Assembly (NCBI GenBank): GCA_964409355.1
Contig: CAYPDC010000045.1
Coordinates: 1 to 29,309 of the forward strand
Direction of reading: 5' to 3'
Length of the DNA stretch: 29,309 bases
Source of the DNA: PCC-10605 sp964409355
GTDB lineage: Bacteria > Cyanobacteriota > Cyanobacteriia > Cyanobacteriales > Cyanobacteriaceae
A program made the translations under genes and the position numbers. The notes beneath the pieces are model-generated. The model searched no databases. It was not told the origin of the DNA and was given only the letters and a program-made list of their open reading frames with translations. Of the stretch, positions 23,498-29,309 are shown one piece after another; position 1 is the first letter of the stretch; every line of letters starts with the position of its first letter.

Positions 23498-23589
23498 ATG
23501 GGAAGTGTGGGAAGCACGGGAAGATGGTTAGGTTGGATGAGGCTTATGAAGTAATTGTTTTAACTCTGAACTCCGAACTCCAAACCCTC
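23498..23589. repeat. Tandem repeats, 9-bp and 7-bp, between hmpF and the cyclophilin gene
   Basis: ATGGGAAGT, GTGGGAAGC, ACGGGAAGA form three 9-bp units at 23498-23524. AACTCTG, AACTCCG, AACTCCA, AACCCTC form four 7-bp units at 23562-23589, touching the stop codon of the cyclophilin gene (23591). Confidence 0.88.
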
Positions 23590-23590
23590 A

Positions 23591-24736
23591 TTAGACTTGC
23601 GGTTTAACCAAATTCTCTTTGCCTTCAACCACCCGTGCGGAAATAATTTTATCTTCTGCTGTTAATTTTTCTAACACATCAGCTCCTTGAGTGACATAAC
23701 CAAAAACAGCAAATCTTCCATCCATTAGGTTATAACCGGGAGGGGTTACTTCGGTATCAAATTTAAAGAAGAAAAATTGAGATGAGCCGCCATTGGCATC
23801 GGTACTGGGACGGGCTAAAGCCACAGCTCCATAAGCATTAAAGGGCAATACAGGTTGAGCTAAATACATTCCTACGTCTTCGGTGGTAAAACCATAAAGA
23901 GGCTCAGATTCTCCTTTGACTAAAATTTCTAAAGGAATTGCCCTGTATTCATTAGTCTGGGGATCAATAAATCCTTGGGCTTCTCCTTCAGGATCTCCTG
24001 TTTGTAAGACGTAAAAGTCCTCTGCACGGATAAAGGGTAAACCGTCATAGAATTTACGCTCCACTAAATCGACAAAGTTTCCTCCCGTCACAGGGGCGCT
24101 GTAACCATCAACAACGATAGTTAAATTACCTTGAGTGGTTTCTACTTCTACTTTTGCCCTTCCCAATAATTGAGGTAAATTAGCATATTCTTCGGGTACG
24201 GTAAAAGGATACCCTGTCACCATATCTTCTTCTAACTCGGTAATATTATCAAGTATTCTAGCTCTGGTAAGATAAACTTGTTCCTTGTCTTGTTTTTCTA
24301 CCAACTCTTGCAATTTAGATACATCTTCTGTAATGAAGGCAACTAATTCCTCGGCTCTGGGTTGCAAATTTTCGGGTACACTTTTGATTAAATCCCCCTG
24401 ATGGAGTTTGAGTAAGAAAGCGGCACTGCGTACTTCTTTTTCCACTAGAGCCCAACGTTTTGCCCGAAGGTTACGGGAAATTTTTTCGATATTTCCTTGA
24501 ATTTGTCGGATAATATCGTTATCTATAGGTAAGGCATAACGCAAAAGGGCTTCAGGATCGGTGATGGCATCACCTTGAGCTAAAAACCCTTGTGCTGGTT
24601 TAATTGCTATGGGATTGATAATTGTAACTGTGGCAATTAAAATTGTAGTAATAGTTATTTTAAATAGACGTTTCCACCAATTAAGTTTCATGGTTATTGG
24701 TTTGTTTAGTTTTGTTATGAATTCTTCATTTTTCAT
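23591..24736 (-). CDS. CYP38/TLP40-like peptidyl-prolyl cis-trans isomerase
   Basis: A 381-residue exported protein. An N-terminal signal/anchor (hydrophobic about 26-50, ending KPAQG) is followed by a helical domain (about 55-190) and a cyclophilin domain (about 195-375: TTQGNLTIVVDGYSAPVTGGNFVDLVERKFYDG, FFFFKFD, DGRFAVFGYVTQG). This two-domain layout is that of plant TLP40/CYP38 and its cyanobacterial homologues, thylakoid-lumen proteins involved in photosystem II assembly. Several cyclophilin active-site residues look altered, as in CYP38, so isomerase activity is doubtful. The start could be ATG 24736 or ATG 24691 (MKLNWWKRLF), the latter giving a more ordinary signal peptide. Neither has a visible SD. 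Confidence 0.85.
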   Translation of the reverse strand: MKNEEFITKLNKPITMKLNWWKRLFKITITTILIATVTIINPIAIKPAQGFLAQGDAITDPEALLRYALPIDNDIIRQIQGNIEKISRNLRAKRWALVEKEVRSAAFLLKLHQGDLIKSVPENLQPRAEELVAFITEDVSKLQELVEKQDKEQVYLTRARILDNITELEEDMVTGYPFTVPEEYANLPQLLGRAKVEVETTQGNLTIVVDGYSAPVTGGNFVDLVERKFYDGLPFIRAEDFYVLQTGDPEGEAQGFIDPQTNEYRAIPLEILVKGESEPLYGFTTEDVGMYLAQPVLPFNAYGAVALARPSTDANGGSSQFFFFKFDTEVTPPGYNLMDGRFAVFGYVTQGADVLEKLTAEDKIISARVVEGKENLVKPQV

Positions 24737-24780
24737 TATTTCACAAAACGTGGGATAAAATTATCCAAACTTCTAACTCC

Positions 24781-24797
24781 CCTGAGTTCGGTATAAG
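24781..24797 (+). repeat. Solitary copy of the 9473-type terminus
   Basis: CCTGAGTTCGGTATAAG, one mismatch from the right terminus core (CCTGAGTTCGACAT) through the G and sharing TATAAG with the left terminus at 9474-9490. It lies 44 bases upstream of the cyclophilin gene in the spacer shared with mscS. A small hairpin GGCAAAA/TTTTGCC follows at 24868-24889. Confidence 0.6.
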
Positions 24798-25017
24798 AAA
24801 AAATCAGTAATATAAAAATCTCGTTTTATACTTTCTAACTTTTTATCCTATGTTTTGATGAGGGTAGGCAAAAGGTAAAAGTTTTGCCGTTATTGTCTAG
24901 TTGTAGTGCCTGTAACTTTTATAATCTTAATATTTTAGATTAATAAACAAGTTTGAAAAAACTATATTATAATTATCTCATTAAAAATTAATTACCATCA
25001 ACATTTCTCTCAAAACT

Positions 25018-25893
25018 ATGTCGTTAAGGCTTTTTTTTTCTCAATTACCCATCGAAGAAATTCAGATCGAAAGGGTTAATGTTTTTCTACAAACTATAAA
25101 AGAGCAACTGGCTAACTTTGGTGTAAAATTAATAGGTGCGATCGCACTCTGGATAGTAGGACAATGGTTAATTAACAAGGGAGTTAAACTATTATCCCGA
25201 CTTTTGAAAAGACAGCAAATAGATGTAACTCTCATTGCTTATTTAACAAATTTTCTCATCGTTGCCCTAAAAATAGTTTTAGTGGTGGCGATTTTAGGAT
25301 ATTTTGGCATCGAAACCACCTCTTTTGCGGCTTTGTTAGCGGCGGCTGGTATTGCCATTGGTGCGGCTTGGGGCGGACTTTTAGCTAATTTCGCCGCAGG
25401 GGTATTTTTAATTATTTTTACCCCCTTCTCTGTAGGTGATTTTATCTCCGCCGGGGGAGTAACCGGAACCGTGGAAGAAATTGGACTATTCATCACCACC
25501 ATTAACACTCTTGATAATGTAAAGACAATCGTAGGTAACAATAAAATTTTCTCCGATAACATCCAAAACTATTCTGCGAATCCCTATCGCCGAGTTGATT
25601 TAGTCGCTCAACTAAACCATCGTGTCAATCATCAAGATGCGATCGCACTTCTCAAAGAGAAATTAAGTCAAATTCCCAATGTAATTACCGAACCTCAACC
25701 AGATCTGGAGATTTTAGAATTCAATTTTGCAGGTCCAGTATTAGCAGTACGTCCATACTGTAACAATGATCATTATTGGCAAGTTTATTTTGACACAAAT
25801 AAAGTGATTCGTGAAACTTTCGGCGAAGCAGGTTATCCTGTACCTGAACAACATTATGTTGTGAATGGTGCAATTACTCAGCAGTCTAGTTAA
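25018..25893 (+). CDS. MscS family mechanosensitive ion channel
   Basis: A 291-residue small-conductance channel homologue. Two or three membrane spans occupy about residues 30-140. The pore-lining helix has the small-residue pattern AALLAAAGIAIGAAWGGLLANFAAG (about 104-128), and the sequence FTPFSVGDFISAGGVTGTVEEIGLFITTINTLDN marks the start of the cytoplasmic beta domain. The alpha-beta C-terminal domain includes ANPYRRVDL. Length is like E. coli MscS (286 residues). The role would be osmotic release across the plasma membrane. The gene stands alone, divergent from the cyclophilin gene across a 281-bp spacer. Confidence 0.93.
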   Translation: MSLRLFFSQLPIEEIQIERVNVFLQTIKEQLANFGVKLIGAIALWIVGQWLINKGVKLLSRLLKRQQIDVTLIAYLTNFLIVALKIVLVVAILGYFGIETTSFAALLAAAGIAIGAAWGGLLANFAAGVFLIIFTPFSVGDFISAGGVTGTVEEIGLFITTINTLDNVKTIVGNNKIFSDNIQNYSANPYRRVDLVAQLNHRVNHQDAIALLKEKLSQIPNVITEPQPDLEILEFNFAGPVLAVRPYCNNDHYWQVYFDTNKVIRETFGEAGYPVPEQHYVVNGAITQQSS

Positions 25894-25914
25894 TAGAGAC
25901 TTACGCAGTAATAA

Positions 25915-25950
25915 GGAGATTCCGTCATTTCGAGCTTGTCGAGAAATCTC
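25915..25950. repeat. REP-like palindrome after mscS
   Basis: An outer pair GAGATT/AATCTC (25916-25921 and 25945-25950) surrounds TTTCGAGCTTGTCGAGAAA. The core TTCGAGCTTGTCGA is a palindromic unit I have met as a dispersed intergenic repeat in many bacteria. It may also terminate mscS. Confidence 0.7.
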
Positions 25951-25997
25951 AAAACCCTCTTTATTTAAAAATAAATATTAAAAAAGGTAACTTTTTT

Positions 25998-26027
25998 TAC
26001 AACTATTGTGGAAAATTAGGATATAAT
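25998..26027 (+). promoter_or_regulatory. Candidate promoter for the small RNA
   Basis: A perfect -10 hexamer TATAAT at 26022-26027. An 18-bp spacing back gives TACAAC (25998-26003), a weak -35; TTTACA at 25996-26001 is closer to consensus but spaced by 20. The expected start is about 26033-26035. Confidence 0.45.
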
Positions 26028-26033
26028 GAGAGT

Positions 26034-26104
26034 CAGGTGAGGAGTGAAATAAGTAAAAGTCCTTGAGGTCGAAACATGGCAAGACTCTCAGGGGCTTTTT
26101 CTTT
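26034..26104 (+). ncRNA. Candidate small RNA with intrinsic terminator (possibly Yfr2-like)
   Basis: Between mscS (plus) and the DUF3120 gene (minus) stands a self-contained unit: a TATAAT box, about 24 unpaired A/G-rich bases including GGTGAGGAGTGAAATAAG, then a strong stem-loop. AGTCCTTGAG (26058-26067) pairs with CTCAGGGGCT (26087-26096), with three G-U pairs, and GTC (26068-26070) pairs with GAC (26083-26085) further in, leaving the loop GAAACATGGCAA. TTTTTCTTTT follows. The GAAACA loop recalls the cyanobacterial Yfr2 RNAs, but I cannot confirm membership. GAGAGTC at 26028-26034 could also pair with GACTCTC at 26083-26089. There is no reading frame here. Alternative: a bidirectional terminator shared by the two flanking genes. 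Confidence 0.5.
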
Positions 26105-26114
26105 TGGATATTTA

Positions 26115-26855
26115 TTAGCTAATACCGAGATAAGCGGCAACTAAGAATAAAGCATCAGTAAAGATAGTACTTAAAACCGCACTGGCAAATACTAAATAAT
26201 GAGTTTGTTTCTTGACTACTGCCCATAAACTAATGCCTAAAAGAGTATTAGCTAATAACACCGCCCAACTGATACCCCAAACCGTTTGAACTTGTGCGAT
26301 CGCACCTTGCAAAAGAGGCTTAACTAGAGTAGGATCAGTGGTCATCAAATCTTTCCAGTAGGGGATTAAACCATCAATATAAAAGTATAAGTCAGTGATG
26401 GCAGTGCCAATCAAAGAGCCAAGATAGAAATAGTTACCAATCAATCCCCATCCTTTGCGAATACCCCAGATAGCAAAAGGTAAACCGATCGCTTCTATGG
26501 GAATATGAATAGAAGGATAAAACCGTAACCATCCCCAATAAATTGAACCACATAACCAACTCCAACTGAAACCCCAGAGTAAATCACCCCAAATATAAGT
26601 TTCAGGTTGTTTGCGCCAGTGAAAACTTAAAGCCACCCAGACAAAAGTTAACAATAAACTTAATTCAGGTAAAACCCTAACCAAAGGCGCTTGAAAAAAA
26701 ACAGGAATGGAAACCAAAAAAGCCGAAGCTGAGAAAATCAGGACTTTTTGACGCTTTTGTTTATCCCACCACCAACTGACAAGAAAATCTAGGATAATCT
26801 CCCCAATAGATGGTAGTAAAGCGGTTAATTGAGATAACAAGGTATGATTTAACAA
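26115..26855 (-). CDS. DUF3120 family membrane protein
   Basis: A 246-residue protein with about six or seven membrane segments and many tryptophans (for example WGDLLWGFSWSWLCGSIYWGWLRFYPS at about 90-116). It matches the cyanobacteria-specific DUF3120 family, whose function is unknown to me. Its N-terminus has a short soluble stretch, then SWWWDKQKRQK before the first long span. It is a single gene; the candidate small RNA and terminator end 11 bases beyond its stop codon. Start ATG 26855, with a weak upstream region. Confidence 0.82.
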   Translation of the reverse strand: MLNHTLLSQLTALLPSIGEIILDFLVSWWWDKQKRQKVLIFSASAFLVSIPVFFQAPLVRVLPELSLLLTFVWVALSFHWRKQPETYIWGDLLWGFSWSWLCGSIYWGWLRFYPSIHIPIEAIGLPFAIWGIRKGWGLIGNYFYLGSLIGTAITDLYFYIDGLIPYWKDLMTTDPTLVKPLLQGAIAQVQTVWGISWAVLLANTLLGISLWAVVKKQTHYLVFASAVLSTIFTDALFLVAAYLGIS

Positions 26856-26963
26856 AATTGCTTAAAATTTCTTTACTTATCGTTACTTAATCTTAAAATA
26901 TTGTAAAGGGAAAAAATCCAAATTTAATGATTAAATCCCTAAAATCTTATTTTAAGATCCCCC

Positions 26964-27396
26964 CTATAGGCATATATTTATCATAATTGCAATTTTAAGA
27001 AAAGTCAAACTTACCTTCTGTAAATATTCGAGAAATGTCATATTAATGGCATCTCCCACAATGAAAGTGGCTGGATCTCCCACTAATGTCATTAAACCTG
27101 CACTATTAGCCACAAAAACCATTAGAACCAATAAAGGGACAAAATTGACTCCGATTTCTTCGGCTAGAGGGGGAATTAAGGGGGCTAAAAGCATAACTGT
27201 TGTAGCGTTAGGCAACACTGCACAAATAGGAGTAGTTATACCAATAATTCCTAATAACAGCAGTTACTGTATGGGTGAAAATTAGAATTAATGCTCCCAA
27301 TAAAGCTGCGATCGTCAAATGTAATTTTTCTGACATAATCAAGGCAATGACGATGATAAAAACCGAAGCTGAGATAATACTAGAAAATTGAATCAT
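26964..27396 (-). pseudogene. Remnant of an ArsB/NhaD-type ion transporter gene
   Basis: The minus strand first reads MIQFSSIISASVFIIVIALI then MSEKLHLTIAALLGALILIFTHT (27396 down to about 27265), the usual start of a cyanobacterial ArsB/NhaD-superfamily transporter. It then shifts frame and resumes as LLLGIIGITTPICAVLPNAT followed by TVMLLAPLIPPLAEE, VFVANSAGLMTLVGDPATFIVGDAINMTF (27265 down to about 27030), a region that in intact proteins lies roughly 50 residues further on. It ends at a stop at 26964, with the C-terminal half missing. An internal deletion of about 150 bp with frameshift plus a 3' truncation explains this. About 130 of some 400 or more residues survive, so it is not functional. 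Confidence 0.8.
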
Positions 27397-27607
27397 ATAT
27401 TATTAGGTTGCTATTATCTTCTCTAGAAGGTTTAAAGATGATGAGGTGCGATCGCACCTTGTGCCGTTGGCATCGCACCTAAAAAGACGGAATTTTCTGA
27501 TTCGGAAATCAAAGTCTGAAATATGGGAAAATCTTTAATTATTGAAAATGGCTATTTGACATCCCAAGCTCCCAAAGCAGTTAAAAATAACTTCTAACGA
27601 GGGATTA

Positions 27608-28738
27608 TTATTTATGAAAAATACTTTCGAGGAAACCCTCAAAACCTTTTTTAGAAGTATGTTCCCCTTTAATTTGAGCCAATTTTTCTAGTAACTCTTT
27701 TTCCTCACCACTAATTTTCGTGGGGATGTCAACTTTTATCGTTAATAAATGATTCCCTCGACTAACAGAATTACCCAATTTTGGTACACCTTTATCTTCT
27801 AGGGTTAAAACGGTATTGGGTTGTAAACCAGCAGGAATTTGTATCTCAAAATCACCGTCAATAGTCGGCACTTTTATTTTACAGCCTAAAATTGCCTGTA
27901 AATAACTAATGCTGATCTCCGATAGAATATTAATACCTTCACGACGGAAATGAGCGTCCGACTCAACAGTTAAGTAAACATATAAATCTCCCGCCGGGCC
28001 TCCTCTGGTTCCTGCGTCTCCTTCTCCGCTTACCCGTAAACGAGTGCCATTATCAACCCCTGCGGGAATGGTAATTTTTAATTTCTTATTAACTTGTTTT
28101 CTACCTTGTCCACCACAGGATTCGCATTTTTCCTCAATAATTTGTCCTTCACCATTACAAGTGGGACAAGTGGACACTTGGGCAAAACTACCAAAGGGAG
28201 TACGAGTAGCTCTGCGGACTTGCCCCGTACCTCCACAAGTACCACAAGTTTTGGCACTACTGCCTTTTTTCGCCCCAGAACCATTACAACTGCTACAAGT
28301 TTCTAAATGGGGAATTTTTATTTCTTTTTCACCCCCAAAAACCGCTTCCCTAAATTTAAGACGTAAATCAAGACGTAAATCATCCCCCCTAGTGGGTCCT
28401 CGACGACGAGTTTGGGTGGTTGTCCCACCACCAAAGCCTCCGCCAAAAAACGTTTCAAAAATATCGGCAAAACCGCCTATATCATTGGGATCGAAACCGA
28501 CTCCCCCACTTCCTGCACCGCTAACTCCTGCCTCTCCGAAGCGATCGTATCGAGCCTTATTTTCGGGATCTGATAATACCTCATAGGCACGGCTAATTTC
28601 TTTAAAACGTTCTTCAGCTCCCGGATCTTGGTTGACATCTGGATGATATCTGCGCGCCATTTTACGATAGGCGGACTTAATTTCATCTTTATCTGCATTC
28701 CGAGAAACACCTAGTATATCGTAGTAGTCACCTGCCAT
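27608..28738 (-). CDS. dnaJ: Chaperone DnaJ (type I Hsp40)
   Basis: A full-length 376-residue co-chaperone that delivers unfolded protein to DnaK and stimulates its ATPase. The J-domain spans residues 1-70 with HPD at 32-34. A Gly/Phe-rich linker follows (71-107, GFGGG). Four CxxCxGxG zinc modules begin at C148, C165, C191 and C205. The C-terminal substrate-binding domain ends GFLESIFHK. This is the type I form; many cyanobacteria also have J-proteins without zinc modules. No dnaK or grpE lies downstream within the window, and the upstream neighbour is non-coding. I see no CIRCE element in the 28739-28880 upstream region. Confidence 0.97.
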   Translation of the reverse strand: MAGDYYDILGVSRNADKDEIKSAYRKMARRYHPDVNQDPGAEERFKEISRAYEVLSDPENKARYDRFGEAGVSGAGSGGVGFDPNDIGGFADIFETFFGGGFGGGTTTQTRRRGPTRGDDLRLDLRLKFREAVFGGEKEIKIPHLETCSSCNGSGAKKGSSAKTCGTCGGTGQVRRATRTPFGSFAQVSTCPTCNGEGQIIEEKCESCGGQGRKQVNKKLKITIPAGVDNGTRLRVSGEGDAGTRGGPAGDLYVYLTVESDAHFRREGINILSEISISYLQAILGCKIKVPTIDGDFEIQIPAGLQPNTVLTLEDKGVPKLGNSVSRGNHLLTIKVDIPTKISGEEKELLEKLAQIKGEHTSKKGFEGFLESIFHK

Positions 28739-29112
28739 ATTTCTTGATAATAATTTCCTTACTAATCTGCTCTATACACTATCATTTAACATTCTATTCT
28801 ATTAGGTTAACATTTTTTTACTTAGGCTTTACACAAAAAGTTTTATTTTGGGAGTAAATTATTTCTTTAGGTAGGGAATAAGGTGATCCTCCCCTTAATA
28901 AGCAGGGTTTTTTCCCCGTCAGGACAAAATTACATTTTATTAGTTCAATTCATTGAACGTTTACTATTAGCCTCGTCAATTTATTGCGAGGCGATTTATG
29001 ACTCTAAACCCTTATCCCACAATGAAATAAATTTCATTGCTAACAGAAAACTCTTTATGAAGTACCTGTAATTGATAATATTGTAAATTCCAATCTCCTT
29101 GAATACTACTAA
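28739..29112. other. 374-bp spacer, no convincing gene
   Basis: Between dnaJ and the remnant at the right edge. It holds the dnaJ upstream region and a small hairpin GCCTCG/CGAGGC near 28970-28993. A GTG-started 62-codon plus frame at 28883-29071 has no recognisable similarity, no SD and crosses the hairpin, so I do not call it a gene. Confidence 0.5.
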
Positions 29113-29304
29113 ACTGTAGAAATTGATCTTTGTTTTAATCTAGTTTCTTACAAAAGCTCTCTTGACATCAAGTTTTATTTTCCTTCTTCATTTTGGCGAA
29201 GGTATTGTCATCTGGATAAATTAGAGGATTTTGGAGAAGCGTTGTTAGACTTTAATCCCACATTCCGCATATTTCAACAGATTACTGAAGTTAACACGAG
29301 ATAG
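29113..29304 (+). pseudogene. Short coding remnant, possibly of a DUF4351-type protein
   Basis: An open plus frame without a start codon ends at TAG 29302-29304. Its middle reads SFWRRYCHLDKLEDFGEAL then LDF (from 29188). LE.LGEALLDF is a phrase typical of the DUF4351 domain at the C-terminus of cyanobacterial Rpn/PD-(D/E)XK nuclease-like proteins. The upstream part of the frame gives no recognisable protein, and the expected DL..WL ending is replaced. I regard it as a decayed 3' fragment; chance resemblance is possible given the short match. Confidence 0.3.
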
Positions 29305-29309
29305 GTATT

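Noticed and set aside
25239..25562. 107-codon minus-strand frame inside mscS
   Set aside because: Shadow of the Ala/Gly-rich pore segment of MscS.
27444..27459. 16-bp palindrome AGGTGCGATCGCACCT
   Set aside because: It is a HIP1 octamer with symmetric flanks, which is expected given how often HIP1 occurs in this DNA.
27541..27597. Possible minus-strand coding tail (LFLTALGAWDVK, stop) behind dnaJ
   Set aside because: Too short and without any family I can name; likely chance.
28044..28586. 180-codon plus-strand frame opposite dnaJ
   Set aside because: Proline/serine-rich shadow of the conserved zinc-finger and Gly-rich codons of dnaJ, with no independent features.
28739..28880. Search for a CIRCE heat-shock operator upstream of dnaJ
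   Set aside because: No TTAGCACTC/GAGTGCTAA inverted repeat is present.
28883..29071. 62-codon GTG-started frame right of dnaJ
   Set aside because: No SD, no similarity I recognise, and it runs through a GCCTCG/CGAGGC hairpin.

Overview
This window is chromosomal DNA from a low-GC, probably unicellular cyanobacterium. The evidence is an allophycocyanin-family phycobilisome gene (apcF), a cyanobacterial-type AbrB regulator, HmpF, a CYP38/TLP40-type lumenal cyclophilin, a DUF3120 protein, and more than a dozen copies of the cyanobacterial HIP1 octamer GCGATCGC. The AT-rich composition and gene families suggest a Geminocystis/Cyanobacterium-like organism; that assignment is an inference.

Layout, left to right. 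The window opens with the last ~50 bp of what looks like an IS200/IS605 (TnpB-type) element, followed by a CPBP protease and a cyAbrB regulator (both minus). Next come sdhB and gdhA (plus), convergent with apcF (minus). The minus-strand run 5.1-13 kb holds an M16-family protein lacking its zinc motif, a NYN/LabA-like protein, metG, an ABC-2-type membrane protein and an Orn/Lys/Arg decarboxylase. hisB and a phosphotransacetylase-like P-loop/DRTGG protein follow on plus, then a GT39 glycosyltransferase (minus), msrA and a divergent succinate-CoA-ligase-beta-like gene (plus). After a truncated insertion sequence come purH, tRNA-Leu(CAG), an outer-membrane-barrel-like protein coupled to hmpF, and a CYP38-like cyclophilin, all minus. 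The right side holds an MscS channel (plus), a candidate small RNA with its own terminator, a DUF3120 membrane protein, a broken ArsB/NhaD-type transporter gene, dnaJ, and a short coding remnant at the edge.

Most genes are scattered housekeeping genes, as is usual in cyanobacteria: TCA/respiration (sdhB, sucC-like), nitrogen and amino acids (gdhA, hisB, decarboxylase), purines (purH), translation (metG, tRNA), protein quality (dnaJ, msrA, cyclophilin, M16, CPBP), light harvesting (apcF) and motility (hmpF). Long operons are absent. The only tight pair is hmpF with the barrel-like gene (3 bp apart).

The unusual content lies between genes. Almost every spacer carries short tandem repeats with different sequences but a constant 7-bp period, several of them directly against a start codon. 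There are also GC-rich palindromes, a ~236-bp element with terminal inverted repeats and a 7-bp flanking direct repeat, solitary copies of that element's terminus in three other spacers, a second ~104-bp inverted-repeat element, and remnants of two insertion-sequence types. The best candidate for an undescribed functional element is the small RNA at about 26034-26104. I saw no CRISPR array, prophage, defence island or biosynthetic cluster.
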